Shown here in pieces: positions 27,869 through 37,716 of a stretch of DNA of 64,000 bases (its first letter is position 1; every line of letters starts with the position of its first letter). This DNA is from DASQMT01 sp963835735 (GTDB lineage Bacteria > Actinomycetota > Thermoleophilia > Solirubrobacterales > Solirubrobacteraceae). The translations under genes were made by a program, and so were the position numbers. The DNA is taken from NCBI GenBank assembly GCA_963835735.1, contig CAWIGP010000002.1:1664749-1728748 (forward strand). The letters are read 5' to 3'. Under the pieces are notes generated by a model that was not told where the DNA came from, did no database searches, and worked only from the letters and a program-made list of their open reading frames with translations.

Positions 27869-30800
27869 GGCGTGTAGGTGATGCTCAACAGCTCGCCCGA
27901 GGCGAAGAAGTTCGCCGTCCTCGTGCAGCTCACGCGCACACGGAGCTCGCCGCTCGCGTTCACGTAGTTGCCTGCGGCACCCGGCGGCACGAGGTTCGCG
28001 CGCGTGGTCTCGGTGTTCCCGAGCATGCCCGAGTGGAGCGTCTGCCAGGTCGAGTCGGTCCAGCGCCAGGCCGCGATCACTTGTGTGCAGCTCGACGAGT
28101 TGCGGCCCCTGTAGGTGACGCTCAGCCCGCTCAGCGTCGTCGGCACGCCGGTGAACGAGCCGTACCACGACGTCGTCCGCGTCGTCCCGGTCGTGGTCGA
28201 GTTCACCTGGTAGTAGACGTTGTCGTCTGCATTGAGCGCCGCGGCGGTGCCGCCGCGCAGCGTGCCCCGGTCTCCTCGATCACCGTCGCGGCGGGGAACC
28301 TCGTGGCCGGGGCGACGGGCACGACGAACGTGGCCGGCAGGGTTCGCAGCCGCCGGGGAGGTGGTCGCGTTGTTCGCGCCATCGACCGAGCTCACGCGGT
28401 AGTGGTACGTCGCGCCGGGTGTCAGGTTGTTGAGCTGGATGCTGTGCGCGGTGACATCCGTGGCGTTCGACACGTTCTGGCCGAGCGCCGCCGAGGTGCC
28501 GTAGTCGACGCGCGAGTCGCTGGGCTCGTTGGTGGTCCACGTCACCGTCGCCGTCCCGTTCGCCGCGGCGACCGCGTTGACGGACGAGATCGCGGGCGCC
28601 GTGGTGTCGGCGCCGTAGGTCGCCGCGATAGTCGCCGGCCCCGGCGGCGAAGAACGCGTAGTCGACGCCCTTGATCACCTCGCGCGTGAAGCTGAGCGGC
28701 GCGCCGTCGCGGCTCATCGACTGCAGCGCCTGCCCGCCGAACGAGGCCGGGACCATCGCGCGCAGCCCGGTCGCGCCCGCGCCGACCGCGACGCGGAAGC
28801 TGAGCACGTTGCCGGCGTACTGGATCGCGCTGAACGTGGAGCCGTTGCGGCCGTCAAGCCACGTCAGCATCTGCTGCCCGGTCACGACAGGCACGCCGCG
28901 CGCCTTCGCCGAGGCGACGATCGCGTCGGAGCCGGCGTGCGCCGCGTTGTCGGTGTGCATGTTCGCGTTGAAGGCGCCGTAGTAGCCGGTCGGGCCGAGC
29001 GCCCGGTCGAGCAGCGTGTCGATCGTGAACGGGAAGGTCTGGTCCGACTCGTCGGTCATCTGGGTCGTCGACTGGTAGACGTCGATCATCGACCCGTCGG
29101 TGTCGGCGAAGCGCATCGGCATGCCCGAGCCCGTGAACATCCCCGGCACGTTCTGCACCCAGCCGGGCGGCCAGTAGTAGTAGTTGCCGTCGAGCCGGAT
29201 CCCGTGCGCGAGCTGGACCTTCGGCGTCGAGGCCCAGTCGCTGTAGGCGATGCAGTGCGTGCGGTGGGTGACCGGGCCCGTGACGCTCGGGTACTCGGCG
29301 TGGAAGTCGACGAGCTGGTCGGTGAAGTAGCCGTCGAGCTGCTGCGGCGTGAAGTCCGCGCAGTTCGTGTTGACGTGGATGCTCACCTCGAACCCCTGCG
29401 CCTGGAAGCTCGCGGCCTGGGCGTCGGTGAGCGGCGAGCTTGGATAGAGGTAGGACGAGCCGCGGATGCACTCCCACTGCGCGACCGAGCACCCGGCCGG
29501 ACTCGCGGCGATGTACTGGTTCCAGCGTCCGGCCGTGCCGCCGGTCGCATGGTCGTCGCCGGTCATGATCACCGCCGCCTTCAGGCCGCGCGGGAAGTAC
29601 CAGAAGCGCGGCAGCGGCTTCTTGTCGGCGGTCAGCACGCCGATCAGGTTGACCAGCAGGCGCTGCTGCTCGTCGGCCTGCGGGATCGCGACCTTGCCGA
29701 GGTCGACCCAGTTCGGTTGCGGATCGAATGGCGCGGCGCCGAAGAACAGGTCGTCGGAGCGGATCGGGCTGAACCCGTCGCGCTCTTGCCCGGCCCACGC
29801 CGGGTTGCCCTGGCGGGTGTACACGACGGATCTGGCGAGGTCGTAGGTGAACGCCGCCGCGCGACCGCCGTTGGCGCCGACGCTGCGCATCGTGACCGCG
29901 GGTGCGCCGGCGGCCGTCGACGCGCTCGCGAACAGGTCGGCCAGGCTGGTGGCGCCGTTGAGCGCGTAGCGGTCGGCGGACCCGTGGAACTGCATCGTCT
30001 GCGCCACGATGCCGGCACCGGGCGGCTGGGAGGCATCGACGCGCATGTATGCGTTGTTCAGCGTGGCGCTTGCGTCGGTCAGCCCGAGCAGCCCGGCGAG
30101 CTGCTTGTCCGGCCGCATCGCGATCAGGTCGCCGCCGCCCGTGACCCAGTTGCTCAGCGTCGTCACCTGCCCGGCGGTGAGCGCGAAGTCGCCGACGATC
30201 GCCACGTCGTAGCCGGCCAGCATCGCGGACGTGACGTTCGCGATGTCGCGCACCGCGAACGCGTTCACGCCCTCGGCCCGCAGGATCTCGGCGTAGTAGC
30301 GGCTGAACGGGTTGCTCGAGTTGGCGATGACGAGCACAGGTCCACCCGGCCCGTCATCCGGCCCGGGCCCTGGCGGCGCGGCGGTGGTGAACGCCCAGCT
30401 CGCGTCGGCCGCGAGACGATTGCCGGCCCTGTCGGTCACGCCGCCCGCCCCGCCCCTGACGGTCGCCGTGTAACGCGTCGAGTCGGCGAGCACGCCCTGC
30501 GGGTCGAGCGTCGCGGTGCGGCTACCGCTGTCGTAGCTGACCGCAGCCGGCACGACGTTGCCGCCCGGGTCGCGCAGCTGGAACGTCGTCGTGGTGATCG
30601 AGGCGGCTTCCATCGCCTCGCTGAACGACACGCTGGCGTTCGAGGCCGGCGCCACGCCCTGCGCGTCGGGCGCCGGCAGCTGCCCGGTCACCGTCGGCGG
30701 CGTCGTGTCGGGACCCGTGTTGGTGTCGAACACGACGTCGACCCAGTAGCCCTCGGACCGGTACGTGCCGGCCGGGAACGTGCCGCTCGCGCCGTAGGCG

Positions 30801-33800
30801 TAGACGCCGTTGCCGCCGTCCACGCCCTCGGCCAGCGCGTGCAGCGGCGGGTTGTCGACGCCGGCGGCGATGAACTGCTGGTCGTTGACCGCGTAGTTGC
30901 CGCGCGGCGCGTGGTAGGAGGCGATGTACGTGGTACCGGCAGTGATCGAGACCGGGCTGCCGAACGTCACCTCCTGCCAGCCGGACGCGGTCTCATTGGT
31001 GAACGTGGCCGTGGCGAGCAGCTGACCGGTGCGGGTCCACAGGTGCCCGACGTGCGTGCCCGTGTTGGTCGCGCCCTTGTAGAAGCGCAGGCCGGTGATC
31101 ACGCCGTCGAGGTCGGAGCGGAACTTCGTGCCGATCTCGACCGCGTTGCTGTCGGTCGTCTCGGCCTCCCTGAGCGGCCGCGCCGACGCGGCCCAGATGC
31201 TGCAAGGGCAGCCCGACTGCGTGGGCGCGCGCGTAGTGAACGTCCAGCTGTCGTCGCTCGACATCGCGTTGCCGGCGAAGTCCTTGACCCCGGCGGCACC
31301 GCCCTTGACCAGCGCCGTGTACACCGTGGTGGCGGCCAGCGACTGGGTCGGGTCGAGCGTCGCGGTCTGGCTGCCCGCGTCGTAGCTGACCGCCGCCGGG
31401 ACGACCGCGCCGGACGGGTCGCGCAGCGTGATCGTCGACGCGGTGACGGTGGTCGGGTCGACCGGCTCGGAGAACCGGGCCGTGACGTTGGCGGTGGCGG
31501 CGATCCCCGTCGCGCCGCGGCCCGGGGTGACCGTGGTCACCGTCGGCGCGGTCTCGTCCTGGCCGGTCTCCAGCACCACGTCGACCCAGTAGTTCTCCGA
31601 CCGGTAGGTGCCGTTGGGGAACGTGCCGCTCGGTCCGTACGCGTAGAGCCCGTTGCCGCCGTCCTCGCCGTCGCGCAGTGCGCGCAGCGGCGGGCTGTCC
31701 ACGCCGGCGGCGGCGAAGCCGTCGAGATTGGTCGCGTAGTTGCCGTTCGGCGCGTGGTAGGACGCGATGTACGTCGTCCCGGCCGTGATCTCGACCGGCG
31801 ACGCGAACCGCACCTCCTGCCAGCCGCTCGCGGTCTCGTTGGTGAACGTAGCGCTGGCGAGCAGCGTCCCGGTGCGCGACCACAGGTGGCCGACGTGCGT
31901 TCCGGTGTTGGTGCTGCCCTTGTAGAAGCGGATGCCGGCGATGCGCCCGGCGGTCTGCGAGCGGAACTTGACGCCGACCTCGACCGCGCTGCTGTCGGTC
32001 GTCTCCGCCGGGCTGGCGGGGACCGCGCCCGGGCCCCAGATGCTGCACGGGCACGTCTGAGTCCCGCCGCCGACGTTGACCGTCACGCCCGGCCCTGGGC
32101 TCTCCACGTTGCCGCTGTCGTCGACGGCGCGGCTGCGTAGCGTGGTGGCACCCGACGCCGACGCCGTCCACGTGTATGTCCACGGCCCGCGACCGTTCGC
32201 CCGGTGCCAGGTCTGGCCGTTGTCGGTCGAGACCTCGACGCCGCCGACCACGCCGCCGCCCGTGTCGCCGGCGGTGCCGCTGATCGTGACCTGGCTGCCG
32301 GGGGTGATCGAGGCGTTCGGCGCCGGGGCGGTGATCGCCGAGGTCGGCGCGCTCGCGTCGGCGGACGCGGTCGCGGCGGTCAGCCCCGCCATGATCGTGG
32401 ACGGCTGCACGCCCATGTCGGCGAACAGGTTGAGCGTCGCCTGCTGCATGCGCACGTCGGCCGCGGCGCTGCCGCGATCGTGGTTGGAGTCGAGGCCCCA
32501 CGCCCACTGGACGGTGCCGGCGCCGAAGACGCGCGCGCCGCTCGGCGCCCGGTAGAGCGTCATGTTGTGCTCGACGGTGCCGCTCCCGAAGCTCGAGCCG
32601 TGGTCGGTCAGCACCGGCGCGTTGTTCACCGTGGTGGACGACAGCCGGAACGCGCCCGCGGGACGGAAGCCGTTGTCGGGGTCGGCATCCCACTCGTATC
32701 CGAGCGTGCCGGTGGGCAGCGTGGCAGTCGCGCCGGTCGCCTGCGAGGCGACGGTCGTGTTGCGCCAGAAGCGCATCTTGCCGTCGGCCGCCGGGACGTT
32801 TATCGCCCTCGGGATGTCGGCGTTGACCATGAACAGCTGGCCGGTCAGCGCGTTCTCGGGCCGGCCGCCGTCGGCGGGTGGACTGAAGCGCGGGTCCCGC
32901 CAGGTGCCGGTCCAGGTGAACGGCAGCGGATCGATCTTCCCGTTCGCGTGGGTCTCCTTGTATGTGACCAGCGTGCGGTTACCGTCCTCCCAGCGCGTCT
33001 TCCAGAACACCTCGTTGCCGCTGAAGAACGCGAGGTTCACACCCGCCGCGCGCGCGGCCTCGACGTTCGCGCGCTGCGTGTTCGACCAGTACTCGTCATG
33101 GCCGACGGATAGGTATGCGCGGTGCTCGAGCAGCTCGGCCCCCGCGCGATCCATGTCGACGCCGGAGGTGTAGGAGATGTTGTAGCCGTTGCGCTCCAGC
33201 CAGCGGACCATCGGGTACTCGGCGTTGAACACCCAGTCCTCCGGCGACGTGCCGCGCGTGGTGAACGGCCGGTTGTAGCTGACCTTGTAGGCGCCGCCCT
33301 GAGGGCCGGGGCCGCCGGTGTACAGCGACGCGCCGCCGTACTGGTTGTAGGCCTGCCACGTCGTGTCCGACGTCTGGAACAGCATGTCGGAGCCGCCGTT
33401 GTCGTCGCGCACGACGAACACCATGTGGCTGGATCCGGCCGTGCCGTCCTCGCGCACGAGCTTGGCGAGGTAGATGCCCGAGACGGCGTCGGCCGGCACC
33501 GCCCAGTTCGCCGACACCGCCCAGTTGCCGCAATCGGTCATCCCGGTCGACCCGTTAGAGACACAACCCGGCTGGTTCTGCGGCAGCGCCGCGGACGGCT
33601 GCACCGTCGCCACCTGGCGCGCGCCCTGGCCGCCGTAGTAGCCCATCCGGTAGATGTCGATCCGGTAGTTGGTCGAGTTCGTGTCGACCTTGAACGAGAT
33701 CGTCGCGCCCTGATCGACGCTGATGTTCGTGGCGTAGCCCTGGATCGACGTCGAGCCCGCGCCGCTCACGTCCCACTCGGTCGCCGGGTTGCCCGGCTTC

Positions 33801-33940
33801 GTGTTCTCGCACGCGACCGGGTTGGTGATCGGCGCGTCGCACGGCGCGGCGACGGCGTCCGGCGCGAACGCGGCGAGCAGCCCGACGCACACCGCAGCGG
33901 CGGCCACAGGCGACATCCAGCGGGCCGTGCGTGAGGCCAT
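27865..33940 (-). CDS. Very large secreted multidomain protein (DMFase-beta-like, DUF4082, Ig-like, deacetylase-like, Fn3); frameshifts near the C-terminus
   Basis: About 2,020 residues once rejoined. Order: signal peptide (VAAAAVCVGLLAAFAPDAVA); an N,N-dimethylformamidase beta-subunit-like region (~40-560: MGYYGGQGARQV, LSVGHDEYWSNTQR); an Ig-like domain (~580-660); a DUF4082 domain (CPCSIWGPG, TFTNETASGWQEV); a Big_5 Ig domain; a second near-identical DUF4082 and Big_5; a ThuA-like region (~1290-1500); a polysaccharide-deacetylase-like region (VIMTGDDHATGG, EVSIHVNTN); then a fibronectin III domain and a beta-rich end. The continuous frame stops at 28280. One extra base near 28640 and further ones near 28260-28310 break the C-terminus. 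Likely surface or extracellular polymer processing; no enzyme activity is proven. Confidence 0.75.
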
Positions 33941-34012
33941 CGGGTGACGCTACGCCCGCATTCTGCGGCCGCGCGCCCCCCGTTCGGCCAGTCCCCCCGG
34001 GCGTACGGGCGG

Positions 34013-34078
34013 CTGCAAATCCGGTTGCAGAACCGCCCCTGGGGCCGCCTTCAGGGTCGCGACACTCGACTTTCGAGT
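34013..34078. promoter_or_regulatory. Two inverted repeats upstream of a secreted-protein gene
   Basis: CTGCAA-N6-TTGCAG (34013-34030) and ACTCGA-CTT-TCGAGT (34064-34078) are both perfect. They lie in the 180-base gap between two divergent genes for secreted proteins, 43 to 108 bases before ATG 34121. They may be operators; no regulator is adjacent. Confidence 0.4.
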
Positions 34079-34120
34079 AGCTTGCCCGCCGCTCGCGCCG
34101 ACCCTTGCCGGAGGAACACG

Positions 34121-35380
34121 ATGAACATTGGACCGCCGCGCGGGGTCGCGGCCACGTTTGCCGCGCTCGTCTGCCTGGCGTTCACGCCCGCCGTGGCCAC
34201 AGCCGGCGTCGGCGCCAGCGCGGTGCCGACGTTCCCCTCCGACGTGACCGTCGGCAACACAGGCGTCGCGGCGTCGATCGAGTTGCGCAACACCGACAAC
34301 GACGCCAACGCGGGCGACACGAACACCGTGTGCAACTTTGGCGACGGCGCGCCGTGCCCCGCCGGCGATCCCGGCATCACGCTGATCCCGTCGTGCAGCC
34401 GGCTCGGCGCTTTCTCGTCCTGCACCGGCGCCGAGCCCGGCGTGTTCCGGATCTCCGACACCGCGACCGGCGAGGCGGGGAGCGCGTGCGCGGGGATCGT
34501 GTTCAACGTCGGCCTGGTCGACCCCGCGAACGGGCAGGTGCGCTTCACGCCGCAGGGCGGCGCGCACGTGACGCTGCCCGGCACGGGCGCGTCCTGCCGC
34601 ATCGGATTCACCTTCGCGGTGCTGCGCGCACCGACCGCTGACCAGAACGCGGGCGTGCCGGGGATCCAGACCGTGCAGGTCTCCGACAACACGCAGTTCT
34701 CGGGCGCGCTCACGGCATCGGCGCGCGGAACCAGCCCCGGCACGACCGTGCGCAAGGCGACGCCGGCGCTCGCGACCAGCGCGTCGGGCGAGGTCCTCGT
34801 CGGCGGGCAGCTCACCGACACCGCGGTCGTGAGCGGCCTCGTCAACCCGGGCGCGGGCGCGACCGTCGACTTCCGGCTATACGGCCCGGACGACGAGTCG
34901 TGCTCCCGCCCGCCGGTGTTCGAGTCGCCGGGCCGGCCGCTCGGGCCCGAAGGGTCGGCGGCGTCCGAGCCGTTCACCGCGACGCGCCCAGGTGTCTACC
35001 GCTGGCGCGCGTCCTACAGCGGCGACGCGAACAACGAGGCGGTCAGCGGGCCGTGCAACGCCGCGAACGAGAACGTCACGGTCACCGGGCCGCCGACGAT
35101 CACGGTGAACACCAACCGGCGCACGAAGTGCGTCGTGACGCGCTTCAGCCTGCGCGTCAGCGTAGCCGCGCACGGGCTCACCGGCGTGCGCGTCACGCTC
35201 GACGGCAGGACGATCGCACGCTCCAAGAAGGCCGCGTTCACGGTGCGGGTCCGCACGCGCGCACTGCGGCGCGGGCGGCACGTGCTGAGGGTGATCGCGA
35301 CCGGGGCGGGCGGCCGCTCCACGAGGACGACCACGTTCAAGCGCTGCGGCGCGCCGGCGCTGCCGCGCTTCGTCGGTTAG
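34121..35380 (+). CDS. Secreted Ig-like/beta-rich protein of unknown function
   Basis: 419 residues from ATG 34121, preceded by GGAGGAA. An earlier in-frame start is possible, but the signal peptide (GVAATFAALVCLAFTPAVATA) begins here. The middle has Ig-like repeats (QLTDTAVVSGLVNPGAGATV, then GVYRWRASYSGDANNEAVSG, typical of Big_3-like stalks). Six to eight Cys residues suggest disulfides. The C-terminal 90 residues are very basic (RRTKCVVTRFSLRV, RTRALRRGRHVLRVIATG) and form a separate beta domain. Probably an exported surface or cell-wall protein. Divergent from the giant secreted protein. Confidence 0.75.
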   Translation: MNIGPPRGVAATFAALVCLAFTPAVATAGVGASAVPTFPSDVTVGNTGVAASIELRNTDNDANAGDTNTVCNFGDGAPCPAGDPGITLIPSCSRLGAFSSCTGAEPGVFRISDTATGEAGSACAGIVFNVGLVDPANGQVRFTPQGGAHVTLPGTGASCRIGFTFAVLRAPTADQNAGVPGIQTVQVSDNTQFSGALTASARGTSPGTTVRKATPALATSASGEVLVGGQLTDTAVVSGLVNPGAGATVDFRLYGPDDESCSRPPVFESPGRPLGPEGSAASEPFTATRPGVYRWRASYSGDANNEAVSGPCNAANENVTVTGPPTITVNTNRRTKCVVTRFSLRVSVAAHGLTGVRVTLDGRTIARSKKAAFTVRVRTRALRRGRHVLRVIATGAGGRSTRTTTFKRCGAPALPRFVG

Positions 35381-35790
35381 CCGGGCAGCGGCTGCGAGAT
35401 GCGGATCGCGTTCCCGAACGGGTCGCGCAGAGCGCAGTCGATCCCGTAGGAGCGCTCGGTCGGCTCCTCGGTGAACTCGACGCCGGTGGCCGCCAGCTCT
35501 TCGTAGGTCTTGCGGCAATCCGCGGTGGCGAACCCGACCCAGCCGCCGGTCGCGCCCTTCGTGACGAGCTCGCGCACGGTCTCCGCGGTCGCGTCGTCCA
35601 TCGCGGGCGGGCCTGGAGCCTCGAGCAGGATCTCGCGGCTCTCGTCGCCGGGCACGCGCACCGTCAACCAGCGCATGAAGCCGAGGTCGACGTCGGCGGC
35701 GACCTCGAGCCCGAGCTTGCCGACGTAGAAGTCGAGCGCCTCGTCCTGGTCGAGGACGTAGATGGAGGAGAGCCGGATGCGGTCGAGCAT
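35377..35790 (-). CDS. VOC/glyoxalase family protein
   Basis: 137 residues, one vicinal-oxygen-chelate unit pair (IRLSSIYVLDQDEALDFYVG at the start; ALRDPFGNAIRISQ at the end). Ten bases downstream of the AraC-type regulator gene and on the same strand, so probably co-transcribed. Substrate unknown. Its stop shares TTAG (35377-35380) with the convergent secreted-protein gene. Confidence 0.85.
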   Translation of the reverse strand: MLDRIRLSSIYVLDQDEALDFYVGKLGLEVAADVDLGFMRWLTVRVPGDESREILLEAPGPPAMDDATAETVRELVTKGATGGWVGFATADCRKTYEELAATGVEFTEEPTERSYGIDCALRDPFGNAIRISQPLPG

Positions 35791-35800
35791 GGCTCCGAAG

Positions 35801-36226
35801 CTACCGGCCGGCGGGCGGCAGCGCTTCTCCGAAACTGCTCGGTCGCATCCACGCGCGCGCGAAGCAGTTCGGCACGACCGACTTCACGACGCCCCGGCGG
35901 CGGTACTCGCTGGGCGATTCGCCGACGATCTCGCGGAACGTGCGGCTGAACGTGCCGAGGCTGACGAAGCCGACTTCGAGGCAGATCTCGGTCACGCTCA
36001 GCTCGCTCTGGCGCAGCAGGAACATCGCGCGCTCGACGCGCCGGCGCTGCAGGTAGCGGTACGGCGTCTCACCGAACGTCGCGCGGAACGTACGGATGAA
36101 GTGCGCCTCGGACACGTGCACGAGCCGCGCGAGCGAGGGCACGTCCAACGGCTCGGCGTATGCTCGGTCCATCGCGTCGCGCGCACGCAGCATGCGGCGG
36201 TTGGATTCCTCGGCGGCTCGGCTCAT
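35801..36226 (-). CDS. AraC-family transcriptional regulator (DNA-binding domain only)
   Basis: 141 residues from ATG 36226; a longer start at 36259 is possible. It consists of the AraC double HTH only (LARLVHVSEAHFIRTFRATF, then FGETPYRYLQRRRVERAMFL and VGFVSLGTFSRTFREIVGES). A ligand-binding domain is absent. Such short regulators are often paired with a VOC gene, as here. It may control this two-gene unit and the divergent phosphodiesterase gene. Confidence 0.87.
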   Translation of the reverse strand: MSRAAEESNRRMLRARDAMDRAYAEPLDVPSLARLVHVSEAHFIRTFRATFGETPYRYLQRRRVERAMFLLRQSELSVTEICLEVGFVSLGTFSRTFREIVGESPSEYRRRGVVKSVVPNCFARAWMRPSSFGEALPPAGR

Positions 36227-36294
36227 CGGCGCTTCGATCGTAGGCCACGGGATCTTCACCGGCGGGCCGGGGGGCGCACTTAGCGTCCGGCCAC

Positions 36295-37359
36295 ATGCCG
36301 TCTCGCACCCGCCTCATCCTCGCCGCGCTGCTGCTCGCCTGCGCGATCGCCCCCGCCTCGGCCGCCGCCGGCCGGCACCACCACGAAGACTTCGACCTGC
36401 AGGCGCATCGCGGCGGGCTCGGGCTGACGACCGAGAGCACGCTCGAGGGCTTTGCGAACGGGCTCGAGCTCGGCGTCAGCACGCTCGAGCTCGACGTCCA
36501 GATCACCGAGGACGGCTACGCGGTGATCACGCACGATCGCCGCGTCTCCGGTGTCAAGTGCCGCGACACCGCGCCACCGGTCGCGGGCGATCCGGAGTTC
36601 CCGTACGTCGGCAAGTTCATCCGCGACCTGACGCTCGCGCAGGTGCGCACGCTCGACTGCGGCTGGCAACAGCTGCCGGGCTTCCCCGAGCAGCGCGTCG
36701 TGACCGGCGCACGGATGCCGCTGCTCTCACAGGTGTTCGACCTCGTCGACTGCTACCGGGCGCGCAAGGTGACGCTGAACATCGAGACCAAGGTGGAGGC
36801 CGGCGCGCCGCACGAGACCGCGCCGCGCGAGCAGTTCGTGCAGGTCGTGGCGCGCGAGATCCGCCGCGCGCGGATCCTCGACCAGGTGACGATCCAGAGC
36901 TTCGACTGGGGCGCGCTGATGCGGATGCGCGAGGTCGAGCCGCGGCTTCCGATCGTCGCGCTGACCAACGGGGACTTCCTCCAGGTCGGGCAGCCGGGCG
37001 CATCACCCTGGCTCGGCGGGATCGACATCGACGACTTCGGCGGCAGCCTCGTCGCGGGCGCGGCCTCGTTCGGGGCCGATGCGATCTCGCCCGTACACGG
37101 CAACCCGCAGGGCGGCAAGATCGGCGATCCCGACTACGTGCCGTACACGACGCCCCAGCTCGTCGCCGATGCGCACCGCGCCCGTATGGACGTGATCCCG
37201 TGGACGGTCGACGACCCCGCGACGATGCACTCGCTGATCGACGCGGGCGTCGACGGGCTCATCACCGACTACCCGGACCGGCTCCGCACGGTGATGGCGC
37301 AGCGAGAGTTCAAGCTGCCCAAGCCGGTGCGCGCGCCACGTTGGCGGCAGTGCCTCTAG
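36295..37359 (+). CDS. Glycerophosphodiester phosphodiesterase, secreted
   Basis: Hydrolyses glycerophosphodiesters to glycerol 3-phosphate and an alcohol. 354 residues with a signal peptide (LILAALLLACAIAPASAAAG). The GDPD signature is intact: LQAHRGGLGLTTESTLEGF (catalytic HRG and Glu), then ELDVQITEDGYAVITHDRR, NIETK and a C-terminal VIPWTVDDPATM with GVDGLITDYPDRL. It acts outside the membrane, probably in phospholipid turnover. Followed closely by the DUF6494 gene. Confidence 0.9.
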   Translation: MPSRTRLILAALLLACAIAPASAAAGRHHHEDFDLQAHRGGLGLTTESTLEGFANGLELGVSTLELDVQITEDGYAVITHDRRVSGVKCRDTAPPVAGDPEFPYVGKFIRDLTLAQVRTLDCGWQQLPGFPEQRVVTGARMPLLSQVFDLVDCYRARKVTLNIETKVEAGAPHETAPREQFVQVVAREIRRARILDQVTIQSFDWGALMRMREVEPRLPIVALTNGDFLQVGQPGASPWLGGIDIDDFGGSLVAGAASFGADAISPVHGNPQGGKIGDPDYVPYTTPQLVADAHRARMDVIPWTVDDPATMHSLIDAGVDGLITDYPDRLRTVMAQREFKLPKPVRAPRWRQCL

Positions 37360-37368
37360 TCTGGGCGG

Positions 37369-37572
37369 ATGGACGAGGACACCCTCAACATGTCGGTGCG
37401 GAAGTACCTCAAGACGCTCGGCGTCACGAGCCAGCGCGAGATCGAGACCGCGGTGCGCGAGCGGGTGGAGACGGGCGCGCTGCGCGGCGACGAGGTGCTC
37501 GACGTCAGCGCGACGGTCTCGGTGCGCGGCCTCCCGGACGTCGTGGTGACCGGGACGATCGCGCTGGCCTGA
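37369..37572 (+). CDS. DUF6494 family small protein
   Basis: 67 residues (MDEDTLNMSVRKYLKTLGVT). It matches the small conserved family with an N-terminal MNEDTxNMSxRKFLK-like pattern and a beta-rich second half. Function unknown. It starts nine bases after the phosphodiesterase stop. Confidence 0.75.
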   Translation: MDEDTLNMSVRKYLKTLGVTSQREIETAVRERVETGALRGDEVLDVSATVSVRGLPDVVVTGTIALA

Positions 37573-37578
37573 CGCCCG

Positions 37579-37716
37579 ACAGCAGAGCGGCTATCTCGGG
37601 ATCATCTTCGAGATCATCACCGAGACCGTCGCATGGGAGCGCTGGAAGGGACGATCGAGTACACGTTCATGGCGCCGCTCGCGCGCCCCGTCCACGTGCT
37701 CGGAATGAGCGCGTGA
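37579..37716 (+). pseudogene. Fragment resembling an ABC-2 type permease
   Basis: Two short in-frame stretches, GYLGIIFEIITETVAWERW and then GTIEYTFMAPLARPVHVLG (the second in the ATG 37633 frame), resemble part of an ABC-2 permease. A frame change separates them and nothing similar lies on either side. The last codons overlap the next gene start as GTGA. Probably a decayed fragment; the match is from memory of the family pattern only. Confidence 0.35.

Noticed and set aside
24050..28645. Programmed ribosomal frameshifting as the cause of the frame changes
   Set aside because: There are about 30 sites with no common slippery sequence or downstream structure, clustered over unrelated genes on both strands. 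Insertion errors explain them better.
28937..32140. 1,067-codon plus-strand frame opposite the giant secreted protein
   Set aside because: No family motifs, Arg/Ala/Val-rich shadow; the minus strand has clear DUF4082 and Ig-like domains.
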